Source of the DNA: Diplonema papillatum
Lineage: Eukaryota > Euglenozoa > Diplonemea > Diplonemida > Diplonemidae
NCBI GenBank assembly: GCA_030068145.1
Contig: JAPJBO010000379.1
Span: 141,930-205,929, forward strand
DNA length: 64,000 nucleotides
Direction of reading: 5' to 3'
This document shows positions 22,168-32,709 of this stretch, piece by piece. The position numbers and the translations under genes were made by a program. The notes below the pieces were generated by a model that was not told where the DNA came from, did no database searches, and saw nothing but the letters and a program-made list of their open reading frames with translations. The first letter of the stretch is position 1. Each line of letters starts with the position of its first letter.

Positions 22168-22205
<38 letters not shown>

Positions 22206-22271
22206 TGTGTGTGTGTGTGTGTTGTGTGGTGTGTGTGTGTGTGTGTGTTGTGTGTGTGTGTGTGTGTGGTG

Positions 22272-22332
<61 letters not shown>

Positions 22333-22357
22333 GTGTGTGTGTGTGTGTGTGGTGTGT

Positions 22358-22435
<78 letters not shown>

Positions 22436-22493
22436 TGTGGTGTGTGGTGTGTGTGTGTGGTGTGTGTGTGGTGTGTGGTGTGTGTGTGTGTGT

Positions 22494-22546
<53 letters not shown>

Positions 22547-22564
22547 TGTGTGTGTGTGTGTGTG
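22168..22564. repeat. TG/CA dinucleotide microsatellite
   Basis: About 400 bp of TG repeats, interrupted only by GTGGTG or GTTGTG slips. Long frames through it (poly Cys-Val and Thr-His) are artefacts. Confidence 0.98.
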
Positions 22565-22785
22565 GGAAGGCTTTCCACCCGAACGCGAAAGGAAATGTTG
22601 CACTTCCTTTCGTAGTTGCACAAGCATAAGTGCACTACTATGTTCAGTTTGCGATGCTGCCATTTGCACCGCGAAGTGTCAGCCAAAAATACTCGGAAGG
22701 CGCCTGGAGCATATTGCGGAGGAGTGAGGACTAGCATATTTTATTTTATATTTCTTTTTCGAAAATAGACAGCAGGCAGAGTAGA

Positions 22786-22877
22786 ACCCATGGAATACCA
22801 CGCGTGCAAAAAGCAACGTGCCGCAGAAACTCGCCGAGGATGCCGGATATTGTTTGCTACTGGTTTTATTGCGTATC
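22786..22877. repeat. 92-bp direct repeat, left of a 28S fragment
   Basis: ACCCATGGAATACCACGCGT...GCGTATC is identical to 23421-23512 except for one base (GATATTG versus GATGTTG). The two copies immediately abut the ends of the 28S segment between them. Confidence 0.9.
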
Positions 22878-23420
22878 CAGACGGGTAGTAGAAGATCGCT
22901 GTGTCTGACATGAGCCTGCGAGCGTTTAACCACGTCAGGCCAGCGGGAGCAAGGACGTTGTCCGAAGACGCCGACACTTACCCTTCGCTGACGATGCCGC
23001 GGGTCACCTCCTCAACTCATTCCTATCCTGGTCGATCCGAGCAAAACTGAGGCAGCCGGCAAGCCGTCTCGCAACAGAAGCTTGGACGATCCGAATAGGT
23101 CCAGACGTCTCAACCATAAACCCCAGTGAAGGAGCAATGATTAAGATTTGAACGCATCTCCAACTCTCACCACTCATCGGTTTCAGGGACTTTTAACCCT
23201 CTTTTCAAAGTTCTTTGCATCTTTCCATCACTGTACTTGTTCGCTATCGGCCTCCGGGAGATATTTAGCCTTAGCAGAGGGATACCTGCCGATTAGCTCA
23301 GCATTCCCAAACTGAGCGACTCGTGCTAGCAAGGAGTTAACCAACATGGCTCGTCGAGGAAATACGGGACTCTCCCCCTCTGTGGATACCCCATTCCAGG
23401 AGACTTACCTCGACGCCAGT
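22878..23420 (-). rRNA. 28S rRNA 5'-region fragment (copy 2)
   Basis: The reverse complement is 28S domain I sequence, recognised by GGCCGATAGCGAACAAGTAC, GTGATGGAAAGATGCAAAG, AACTTTGAAAAGAGGGTTAA and a GAGAGTCCCGTA segment, and it ends CTACTACCCGTCT. The 543-bp piece spans roughly nucleotides 180-700 of the molecule and overlaps copy 1 at its 3' side. It is bounded by 92-bp direct repeats. Confidence 0.93.
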
Positions 23421-23512
23421 ACCCATGGAATACCACGCGTGCAAAAAGCAACGTGCCGCAGAAACTCGCCGAGGATGCCGGATGTTGTTTGCTACTGGTT
23501 TTATTGCGTATC
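23421..23512. repeat. 92-bp direct repeat, right of a 28S fragment
   Basis: Partner of 22786-22877. Outside the pair the flanks differ (GCAGAGTAGA on the left, GTTGTCGAAACGC on the right), so the repeat borders coincide with the rRNA junctions. Confidence 0.9.
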
Positions 23513-23519
23513 GTTGTCG

Positions 23520-24530
23520 AAACGCGCTTGAGTCGCCCCACACTCAACACCAATTCATCACTAATACTGTCCTACGCGCAAATGCTTTACTTTGCCCCAA
23601 AAAATACTCTAGCGGTGCTTGTTTCGACCGAGGACATGGGGGGAGAAACAATGACCACCACAAAATGGGGTCTTTTTCGGTGAACAAATACGCCCGGCAT
23701 GAAACCCAGATGGTACCTGGGCTTCAGCAACCCCTTTCGAACAAGTCTTCCTCATCAACGGCCTCCGTGCCTCTGGCTATGTTGTCGAGCTCATGGCGCA
23801 ACCGGCGCTTCCGAGTATTTCCTATTGTGAAAGAAACAAAAAAAAAGCGTCGTCACAGTGTGCCCATGAGGCGTTGCGGGGGGAAAGGGGGGGGGGTGCA
23901 AGTGGCTGAGTAGCCGCAGCGACAGAAGAACACACAAGAACAGAGGAGAAAAGAGAAGATCTTCCCGGTGGGCCAGGCTAGGTGTAAAACGGCTTTTCCC
24001 CCATCCCACCCCCCCTGTTGTTGCCCTCCCCCCCCCTCCGAACCTAAGAACCCATGTTTGCTCTACGACCCCCACTCCCCCCATCCTTTTTTTTTCTCGT
24101 TCTCTGCTTGTTTTCTTTTCCTGGTAACTTTGCTTTTTTTTCCCCCTTCTTTTTTACGGTTTCGTTCAATTCCTTTTGTTTTCCCCCCTGTGTTCCCGGC
24201 TTTATTCAGACGCCTTTGAACAACCGGCCCATGTGCCACCAGTCGAGGAGACGCGCGGCAGGTGTTCTATGAGATGTTGCGTTGCGGGCACGCAGGCCTT
24301 CCGCGCACTGATGATGGAGAAGCAACGGTATTTCCGCACCCGGCTGCGAAGCATCGGATCGGGGAGAAGTTCGTTATCTCCCTTGGTGGTACTGAGTTGA
24401 GCGGGTGTGAGTGAATTGCATTCAATCGAAACGGACAGGGTGCGCTGCTTTCGACCAAAAACCTCGAAAATGCTCGTGGCGAGAATGGATATAGAGGTAG
24501 GAGAGGGGCATCTACAATACAAACACAATC
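23520..24530. other. Intergenic, pyrimidine-rich, no gene recognised
   Basis: The T- and C-rich stretch at 24000-24200 and the G runs near 23880 carry no conserved frame. No feature identified. Confidence 0.5.
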
Positions 24531-24533
24531 TGA

Positions 24534-24725
24534 TTTGTTCTTCGCTTACACCACCGTGTGTTGTTTTCTCACTCAGGACTTTTGACATGTTGTGTTTGTG
24601 TGTCTTGTCGGTAGACCCGCATGACCTCACGTCCGTTGAACACATGGTTCGGTAGTTACAGCACTCGATCCCTTCGGTTCTTTGTTTGGCAGCTTTCGTC
24701 GAGCATTTCCTTCCAAGCTGGCGCT
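24534..24725. repeat. Dispersed repeat, copy 2
   Basis: Same-orientation partner of 11237-11425, with an inserted ACATGTTGTG-like segment and a lost GGGG. See that entry for shared landmarks. Confidence 0.75.
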
Positions 24726-25476
24726 TACGTAAGAGAAAAAAGATCCCGTGGATTTTGGAAGATCGCTTTCACGCGCTTGAATCTGATAGACTGCGACAGG
24801 CTCACAAACGTAAACTGGCGGGTCGTGTGGCAGGAAAAAGAGTTTTGGGAGGACAGGTGCCGTGAGCATACCAAGCCGGGTTGCGGCCCTCTGGTTATCT
24901 GCGGAGAAGGCGAAGATGGGAACTGGTTGATCACGTTTCCGTTCTGCACGTTCTGCACGTTCTGCGTGTTGCCGCCGCCGCCAGGTGTCTGCTTTGTGAG
25001 GGTAGGTGTATCGAAGAGAGTCTCAAAAAAACTCGAGTGGTCCCGGTGCTTTTTGTCGACGGAGATTGTGCGGGGGGAATCTTAGTTTATCTTGGCAGTA
25101 CTCACGTTTGACGCTAGCATCCAGGCAATATTTTGGCAGTGCTCACGTTTGACGCTAGCATCCAGGCTTCCGTTGGTCTCGCAATTCTCGCTGTAGCTTG
25201 TGAGGCACACTGGAATGCCGAGCATTTTGGATTAGAACTTGTGCCTTGCAGAAACGCGCCGGTCGGATGTTGAATGATGGGTTCACAAAGTGTATTTTGT
25301 TGTCCGCTGATGGTAATATAATGAGTACTCAGTGTATTCCAAATGAAATCTTTTTGGTGTATTTCGAGACTGGAGGTCCTATGAACATGCAATGTGAATA
25401 GCCTCTATTCGAGCCAACCCGGCTTTTGTCTATTGTTTTTGGACTAGATAATAGTGCGGCGAGCTTTTTTTTCCCC

Positions 25477-25560
25477 TGCCAAAATGCCAACGGGTGGCAG
25501 AGTGAGCGGGCGTCGGCCTTCAGGCCGGTAGGCCCGGGTTCGAATCCCGCCCTTGACAGT
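25477..25560 (+). tRNA. tRNA-like sequence, probably tRNA pseudogene or SINE head
   Basis: A good A box (TGGCAGAGTGAG) and a perfect B box (GGTTCGAATCC) are spaced as in a tRNA gene, and GGCC-TTCA-GGCC could form an anticodon-type hairpin. The acceptor stem pairs only partly and the anticodon loop is one base short, so I cannot assign an amino acid. A TTTTCC tract follows. A degenerate tRNA or the head of a tRNA-derived SINE is more likely than a working tRNA. Confidence 0.5.
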
Positions 25561-25719
25561 TTTCCGGTCGAAGATTGTTTTCGAGGTTTGTTGCGTTTCG
25601 GGGTCAAATGTGCCCGAAAATTGCGTTTTTGGCGGAGTTTCTCAGTATCTCGCGGTATTTGGGTCACCCCGGAAAACGGAGTCGGGCGGCCGAGCTTGCC
25701 ATCACAGGCCAAACTTGCT

Positions 25720-26290
25720 ACGAGAACCGAACTTTGCTTCACCAGAACTCAGCTTCGTGCGAACTTTGCTCCGTCCGAACTCAGCTGCGCCCGTACCAGA
25801 ATTTAGCATCGCCCGAACTTTGCAGCGCCCGAACTTTGCTTCGCCAGAACTTAGCTTCGCCCGAGCGTTGCTTCGCCCGAACTCAGCTGCGCCCGAACTT
25901 TGCTTCACCAGAACTTAGCTCCGCCCGAACTTAGCATCACTCGAACTTAGCTCCGCCCGAACTTAGCATCACTCGAACTTTTTATCGTCCGAACTGAGCT
26001 TCACCAGAACTTAGCTGCGCCCGAACTTTTGCTTCGCTTTGAACCCATTGCGGTGAGGTTCCAAGTTTGAGCCCATTTCGGCCCCCCGGGTACGAGCACC
26101 GACCTTGGCTTCACCCGGACTTTACACGCTGGCCGAACTTCGCTTCGTGCCCGAACTGTTTTTTAGTACCAGCGCAGCCTGAGCGCTTAGCAACGCCCGA
26201 ACTAAGCATCACTCGAACTTAGCTTCACCAGCATTGCCCGAACTTAGCTTCGCCCGAACTTTACTGTTCCCCGAACTTTAACTGCTTCCT
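25720..26290. repeat. Degenerate minisatellite based on GCCCGAACTTAGCTTC
   Basis: Units of about 16-18 bp alternate GAACTTAGC or GAACTTTGC with TTCGCCC, TTCACCA, ATCACTC and similar variants. It decays gradually toward 26290. Not coding. Confidence 0.8.
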
Positions 26291-26460
26291 CCAGTCTCGC
26301 CACGCGCCGAGCGCACGTACTTTTGTTGTCCGCGGAATAGATTGAGTACTCAATGTATTCCAAAAGAAATCTTTTCTTCTCAAAAAAAAGTATTGCCCAA
26401 TTTCGCACGTCTGTACGAGTTAATAGAACGAGTACTCCGATAATTCGACCCCCCCTCAGC

Positions 26461-26510
26461 AAGGCAAAACATGACCATTCGAAAGTTGTGGAATGGTCAT
26501 GTTCTGCCTT
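26461..26510. repeat. 20-bp-arm hairpin
   Basis: AAGGCAAAACATGACCATTC at 26461-26480 is complementary to 26491-26510 with one mismatch and a 10-base loop. It stands in an otherwise featureless stretch and may be a remnant of a very short TIR element. Confidence 0.6.
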
Positions 26511-27071
26511 CAATGTGACAAGCCTTTCCGGAGGGGCCCACGCACTCAATTTTTTGACGACGAAGTGGGATGTGCATGCATAAGCATCTGCAGCATCCTC
26601 TCGTGCTGGTGTACTGATACGCAGAGTGTGTGGGCCTTTGAAGCGTGGGTGCTGCCTCTCGCGCTGCTCTTCTTGAGGTTCCTGGCTCATGCCAAAGCGC
26701 CGCCGCCCGGGTTCAGGGGTTGCGGCATCGGGCCAGGGCCAGGGCGGCTGTTCGGGCGTCACCGCCCACGTACTGCTACGCGGACTCAGAAAAAGCTTGT
26801 TTTTCAATTGGAAGGCACCAGAATCGGTTGACAGGGGGTTCCGGAAGATTTCGTCATCGGACAAGAAAACCCGTCGGAATGCACGCCGGGATCGCCGAGA
26901 AAATGGACAAATGCCGGTCCCGAAGTGAAAAAGTTGTCAATTCCTGGTTAAAACACCAACGGCGCGCCAATCACGCCAAACGCGCCAGAAAACAGGGGTT
27001 TTCTGGCGCGTTTGCGCCAGAAAACCCCTGCGCGGCCTTGCGCAGGAGCCACACTGCGCGGAGCGCGCGCC

Positions 27072-27503
27072 ACGAGATGCAGTATTAGGGCAACAACCAG
27101 GAACACACTGGTAGGTGAGAAGCGACACCTCCCGAAAGTGAGCCAAGGGCGAAGGACGTATCTGCGGCTGCTGCGGCAGTTGCCCGGTGGCAACCCCACA
27201 CGCAGAACGTGGGGAAGGGGAACGTGTTTTCCCAACTACATTGAAGCCCCTTCCCGACCGTCGCATCCGAGGAAGGGTGCAAACATGGAGGGTGCTACGG
27301 TAGCCATGCACGGGTCTTGGGCGCGTGCCTCATGCAGGGCGGGTGTTTGTGATCCGCCGCGAAGTTCTCTCCTGGTGCAATCCGGAGAGACCGGCGTCGA
27401 GTTGCGGCTCACAGCCGGTTCCCTCGGGCGGCAACCCTAAGGGAGAGAGAGCGCCAGACACAATCCACCTTAAAAAGGACCATACGCACTACGAGATGCA
27501 GTA
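27072..27503. mobile_element. 406-bp insertion with 13-bp target duplication
   Basis: ACGAGATGCAGTA at 27072-27084 is repeated exactly at 27491-27503. The enclosed 27085-27490 is GC-rich, has no plausible frame and contains recurring GGCAACCC motifs within potential stems (GTTGCCCGGTGGCAACCC; CTCTCCTGG...CCGGAGAG; CCCTCGGG...CCCTAAGGG). A duplication of this length is typical of LINE-mediated retroposition, so the insert may be a retroposed structured RNA. I cannot match it to a known RNA. Confidence 0.65.
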
Positions 27504-30254
27504 GTCCCGCTGTATATCTGCAAGACGGCATACCGAGGGGGTTATGGCCGGATTCGCGGTTGCCGGATTCCAGCTATTTTGGTTGGGCTGCGTTATGTCG
27601 TTCCCCTTATCCTGTCCGAGGCCGTATAATATGCCGCAGTGCTTTTGCAGCGTGCCGTCCGAAAAGAATTCTTGGGCGAGTTTGAAGAAGCAGTGGGATG
27701 TGAGCAACGAGTCGGATCCGGCCTGTGGGAGGTGCGCGTTTTTTAGAGTTAAAGTTCGCTTGAAATTCCGGGGTTTCAGGGTCTCCGTGTGACCGTTCAT
27801 GAACGGGTTCTCTTAGAGCTATATGGTGGAGTTGAGCTCGCTTCGAGATGTTCGAATTAACAATTGAATTGGAAGAACGAAAGAGAGCGCTGGCGGCGTG
27901 TGTGGAGAAGAGTACCTAAATCTATCACGTTCACTCACAACCGAGGTATCGTATGTTAGTGCGTATCGTACTGCTGCAGTGGCAGTACGTGTACTTGTGC
28001 GTATGTTGCCTATTGCCGACTATTCGACTTATTTTAGCGCGCGCTGTATTTCCTATGCGTCTTGCCACTTCCATAGCTTATGAGTGAAAGTGGTCACCCG
28101 TACAAGAGTTCGGGTTTCAACACCGTTTCATTTAAAACCGCCGGGTACCTTCGTCAAATGGTCGGACCAAATGCAAGCAACAAGTGTACCTGAGCCGGTC
28201 CATCCCCTCATCCCCTCTTGATAGACCGTGATAGACCGAATAATACAGCACCGGGCAATTCGATGCAGCTCTAGGGACTAGGGATGGACCTGATAGACCG
28301 TGGCGGACCGTGATTCACTGTGATCAACAGCGGCAGGCACTTCGATGCAGTTTCAAGAGATAGGGACGGACCGGCTCAGTACCGGGGATAGTCTGCAAAA
28401 TAGCCCAACGAATTCGCTCTTTCTGTGCGCGCGGAGTAAGATTGAAAGCACACCTGATGGGCCGGACCTATTCTTTGGACATCCAGGTCTTCACCCAACT
28501 TATTCAGACCACACATATCTGAAAGCGCGCCACCCGTCTGCTTCAAGAGGTACTTGACGTCGAATACCTGACAGTTTGGGTGTGGGATTGCTGGTGGACG
28601 CCCTCGCCAATACCACCACAACGAAGACACACGCTGCGCAATACCGGGCACGTCTGGCATGATCACAGCCGCATCTGAACAGGTGACACGAGAGATCATT
28701 CTCGTCTCTTCGCGTTCAAAATACATGCGGTGCCCTGCCAAAGAGACGAGATCACATGGCAAAGGGATAGTTAGACGTTAGTACTTCTCGTGCCCCAACA
28801 CAAATGGGACGGTGAGCCCGAAGTGCGCGAGGCTGGAAATGGACGGTAATCATACCAGGGGGAAGTACGTTTCCATCAGCTCGAAGAAGCCTTCTTCTTC
28901 GAGCGGGAGCTCGTTGTTCGTGAGAACTTTGATGAGGTACCTGCGGGACGTGGAGCCAAAAATGAGTTACGATGCGAGAGTCCTGTATTTGAAACCACCA
29001 GTCGAACAGCAACCACCTGGTTCTGGCGGGGGGGAAGCATTCGGGGCTCTTCTGAAACGCTCGACGTCCGGAGTCTCTCTCTCTAGTAGTGGCCGTAGTA
29101 GAGGCTCAAGGTCTTGTTGCCGCTTAACTTATCCGGTTGGAGACACGTGGGGAGTTTGGCCGCCTGATGCTTATTTCGACGGAGGCTAAGGACGGGGGAG
29201 AACCAACTCGGCTACAAAATGTATCGTTTTTCGAAGCAATGTGAAGAAATCAAAATGAAAGGAGCAGAAAATCACGTACCCGAAGTCGTAGCCTGAGTGG
29301 AAACTGAGCCACCTGACAGGTGGATCGGAACTGAGAACGAGCCCGCTGCTGGTGAGAAGCTCGGCGAAGGTCGCAACTTCGATTCCCTCTGTATGGATCG
29401 TGTGGGTGTTAGGTGCTAATGGCAGGAGTTGTTGGGACGAGCCGGCTGACACGAATCATCTGTGGAATGACAGGAGTGGCATGATTGGCCGATAAGAGCT
29501 GTTCGACTGGAATCATTGGCAGGAGTATTGGAAGACATGATTTGGTTGGCGAAGAGTACACACCGCGAGCGAATCGTTCGAAGTCGATACCGGAGCCGGT
29601 GAGAAGGTCTATGCTGTCTTGCGCGTAGATGTCGTCGGTGAGGTTGAACTTGAAGTTGAACTGCCAGGTACAGGGACCAGGGGGTTGCTTGCCGTTTTCG
29701 TCGGAGAAGGTGATGCCGAGCTGGATGATCTTGAGCAGGTTCACGTTACACCGGAGGGTCTGGTAGTAGAATTCGGTGTTCGACTTGAACGAGCCGATCG
29801 GCCTCGCCACGACTCCGGGGAACTCGGTGTCCATGGCGACGTAGGGGTAGTCGACGACAGTTGCGCGGATCTGGTCGAAAGCAGCTTCCAGCTGTTCTGC
29901 CCAAACGTCTATGATGAGATCACAGTACGGTTGCTCAGGAGGAGGAGGCGCCAGGTGTTGTGGATGGGACTGGGGAGGCGGTAAAAGCTCGTACTGCTGG
30001 TGCTGGTCCTGCGGCATGCCCGGGCCCGCACCGTACTGGGTTCCGTACTGCACGTGGAACCCCATTTGGTGGTCCATCGGGCTCCCCATCTGCCCCATGC
30101 CCAGCTGGTGCATGCCGGCCTGGCCGCCCATGCCCATGCCACCAATTTGGCCCATTTGGTTCATCCCCATCATTCCGCCCATCGACGGGTTCCTTCCCGA
30201 CCCGATCATCGCGCCTCCCCGTCCTCCGCTGTGGCCCCCGTGCGACAGGTCCAT
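27489..30254 (-). CDS. CAF1: CAF1/POP2 deadenylase, CCR4-NOT nuclease (5 exons)
   Basis: This DEDD-family 3'-5' exonuclease shortens mRNA poly(A) tails as part of CCR4-NOT. Exons are 30254-29564, 29388-29280, 28940-28856, 28567-28454 and 27722-27489, all with GT donors and AG acceptors; the spliced frame is 1233 nt (410 residues). An N-terminal extension of about 105 residues is Gly/Met/Gln/Pro-rich and probably disordered. The nuclease domain starts at [11 protein letters not shown]. Catalytic residues are all present: D142 and E144 in MDTEFPG, D265 in SGYDFGY, H332 in PAHQ and D337 in AGSDSL. The C-terminal tail after YGLG is not conserved and its TAG stop uses two bases of the 27085-27490 insertion. 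Intron 4 hosts a small TIR element (28191-28378). Confident call; the 3' end may have been altered. Confidence 0.95.
28191..28378. mobile_element. TGAGCC...GGCTCA small TIR element, copy 3 (in CAF1 intron 4)
   Basis: An 188-bp element, inverted relative to copy 1, with ends TGAGCCGGTCCATCCCC and GGGACGGACCGGCTCA. GTACC at 28186-28190 is repeated exactly at 28379-28383. It lies wholly inside the fourth intron of the deadenylase gene. Confidence 0.85.
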
Positions 30255-30702
30255 AAACGTCTGAGAGCCGTCTCTTCCCTCAACACCCTCCTTGCACCAG
30301 GAGGGAGAGACCAGAAAAGAGCCTCAGATAGCAGTCGTCGAAGGAAGACGCCGTTTCAGAGAGCAGCGAAAAAGAGAGGCAGTCACGCCACTCACTCACA
30401 CACACACACACACACACAAACACGACACACGCGCAGCACACCAGGTAACGTGTCACTCGATGCCAGGTCGCCCTAACAGGCCTCAAGCCTGAGCCCAGCC
30501 AGCCCGCCCCCCCCTCCCCCCCCCGTTTCTTGCCGCTTTGTCTTCTTCTATGTCGGCAGGAGATGCGTCCGTGGGTTGCTGCCGCCTCGTCCCTCCTTTT
30601 TTTTTTTGCCTCCCCGCCTTTTCCCCTCCTGCTTGTGACTGGTTGCTATAGTGGTATACGCCAGCACCCGAAGGTGCCGGCACAATCGTCAAGTCATCGT
30701 CA

Positions 30703-31050
30703 TCATTCATTAATTTTCTGTGTAATCACGTTGAGCACGTCGCCGTCCAACTTCGATGCGTCGGCACCCTGCAAGTGAACAAACTCCGTCACGTCAGCGA
30801 CCCGCACACGTGGGTCACCGTCACCACCCTCTAGATGTCTGTTACAATCTTCCTCAGTCACTGCTTCGGCGAGCCGAAGCATGCGTCCCCCCCCGGTGGT
30901 CTTACCAGCAACGCACACATGCAGTTTTTGCACAGAACAGCGAGACGAGTCTGGTGATTCAAGAAAGACAAGCCACGTAGCCAAGACGTGTTTCAGCGAG
31001 CGCAGTGTTATACCCTTGAACATGTTCAAACATTTATTTTTCCCTCCCAC
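30703..31050 (-). CDS. Small hypothetical protein or exon
   Basis: A 115-residue frame, MGGKNKCLN... to ...LDGDVLNVITQKINE. The part from about residue 12 on has balanced composition and GC-ending codons like the real genes here, with alternating hydrophobic stretches (VQKLHVCVAG, RVRVADVTEFVHL) suggestive of a small beta-rich domain. I recognise no family. The start is uncertain: the first ten residues lie in T-rich sequence that could be an intron end. It sits in tandem between CAF1 and the LEA-like gene on the same strand. Confidence 0.5.
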   Translation of the reverse strand: MGGKNKCLNMFKGITLRSLKHVLATWLVFLESPDSSRCSVQKLHVCVAGKTTGGGRMLRLAEAVTEEDCNRHLEGGDGDPRVRVADVTEFVHLQGADASKLDGDVLNVITQKINE

Positions 31051-31099
31051 CCGCGGCAGGAATGGCGCAACGCCGGGGTGAATTTGTCATCCGTTTTCC

Positions 31100-31985
31100 T
31101 AGCCGTCCACGAGTACTTCGTGAGAGCCGGGGCCGAAATTCCTCCCACCTTGCCGTGACCCCGCAGGGTGTCCAAAGTACCCTTGGGGTATCACCCCATC
31201 GTAAGTTGTTATTCGGATTTCTTCATTCCTTTCCTCTCATTGAACGAAACCCGCTGCTGCAATGCACAGCAGCAATGCTTGACTGCAATGTCCTATTGCA
31301 ATGCCCAACACTGAGGATGGCCGATAGAGATTCCTCGATCCTAGCTACGAAACCGTTCGTCACTGAACGTTATACCGAATGTTCGTTTTTTGTTTCGACG
31401 GAGGTCCCCGGAGAAATAGGCCTAGCACGTACCTGGCACGCCTGACCCCTAACAAAGCATATGTGGGACGCCAATAAGTATCATCACCCGACTAGACCGT
31501 CAGGTCCTCTTCCAACCCGTCTTTACGGGAGACTTTGTTTGTGCGTGCCGGTTGGTTGATCGTTTTCCCACTTGTATTTACCCCGTGTATATTCAGGTAA
31601 GGAATTCTGATCAACCACCAAACACGCTGCCTACGTCTTTTTAGCCTGCACCATACATTGAAGGGCATCCCGCAAGATGTTAGTACTAGTCTGCCGCTGC
31701 GTCGCAACAGAGGAAAAGAAAAAGGTACCGGACCGTTGGTTTCCCTCATTTCTTCTTGTGTCCGTGTCGGCATTTTGGGAAACTCTTTTCATTTTTCTGT
31801 CGACACATTTCATCAAATCGGGCAGTGTTGCAAACGGGAGAGGAAGAGCGCCGACACCAAAAAAAGTGTCAAGCGCTGGAACGTGTGTTGGTCGCAGCCC
31901 AGGCGTCTTGCCTTCCGCGAAGAAGGCTGACGACCCACATTTTGGCTGCAACAGAGGTTAGAGTTAGAGGTAGGGTTATCGAGTT
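31100..31985. other. Intergenic, no gene recognised
   Basis: No conserved frame. Short CA-trinucleotide style variants (TGCAATGCACAGCAGCAATGC) occur near 31258-31300. Probably upstream and downstream flank of the neighbouring minus-strand genes. Confidence 0.5.
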
Positions 31986-31990
31986 TAGTC

Positions 31991-32701
31991 TCAGCTGGAC
32001 TTCGACTGAGCCGCCTTCTGTGTTTCTTGCACCTTCGACTGCACGGCGTCTGACGCGTTCTGAGCTGAGTTCTTCGTGGCATCCCACGTGTCCTTTGCCT
32101 TGTCGCCCATCGTCTTCTGAGACTCAGGCTTCACGGCACGTCCCGCCTTGTCCATCTTCTCACTGGCCTTGTCTGACGCGTTCTGAGCCGAGTTCTTCGT
32201 GGCATCCCAAGTGTCCTTTGCCTTGTCTCCTACTGTCTTCTCGGATTCGGGCTTCACGGCACGTCCAGCCTTGTCAGCTGTCTCTTCTGCCTTTTCCTGA
32301 CCGGCTGAAAACATGTTCTGCACAGATTCAGTCACGTTAGCTGCGACGTCCTTCGTGGCATCCCACGTGTCCTGTGCCTTGTCTCCAATCGTCTTCTCGG
32401 ATTCAGGCTTCACGGCACGTCCAGCCTTGTCCATCTTTTCACCGGCCTTGTCTGACGCGTTCTGAGCCGAGTTCTTCGTGGCATCCCAAGTGTCCTTCGC
32501 CTTGTCTCCCACCGTCTTCTCAGATTCAGGCTTCACAGCACGTCCAGCCTTGTCCGCTGTGTCTGCTGCCTTTTCCTGACCAGCTGAGAACATGTTCTGA
32601 ACGGATTCCGTCGCGTTGGCCGCCGTGTTCTTCGTGGCGTCCCAAGTGTCCTGCGCAACCTCCTGGACCTGCTCGGTCACGGTCTTGTTCTGGTGCGACA
32701 T
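31991..32701 (-). CDS. LEA group 3-like repeat protein
   Basis: I choose the start at 32701 (MSHQNKTVTE), since the 49 codons upstream in frame are of non-coding character; this gives 236 residues. The protein is built of two 93-residue super-repeats plus a partial one. Each starts with DTWDATK and continues NAT/VTESVQNMFSAGQEKA, then DKAGRAVKPESEKTVGDKA, then SAQNASDK. It is rich in Ala, Lys, Asp and Glu, with no Cys or Pro-rich domains, as in late-embryogenesis-abundant group 3 proteins, which are disordered in water and helical when dry and protect membranes and proteins. No signal peptide is visible, so cytosolic location is likely. Function is by composition and repeat type, not a precise ortholog match. 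Confidence 0.7.
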   Translation of the reverse strand: MSHQNKTVTEQVQEVAQDTWDATKNTAANATESVQNMFSAGQEKAADTADKAGRAVKPESEKTVGDKAKDTWDATKNSAQNASDKAGEKMDKAGRAVKPESEKTIGDKAQDTWDATKDVAANVTESVQNMFSAGQEKAEETADKAGRAVKPESEKTVGDKAKDTWDATKNSAQNASDKASEKMDKAGRAVKPESQKTMGDKAKDTWDATKNSAQNASDAVQSKVQETQKAAQSKSS

Positions 32702-32709
32702 GTTGTGTT

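Noticed and set aside
22064-22737. Poly Thr-His and poly Cys-Val proteins
   Set aside because: Products of the TG/CA microsatellite.
26244-26864. Minus-strand 206-residue frame
   Set aside because: It runs through a minisatellite edge and a hairpin, with no conserved segments.
27085-27100. TTAGGG start of the 406-bp insert as telomeric sequence
   Set aside because: A single hexamer only; no repeats.
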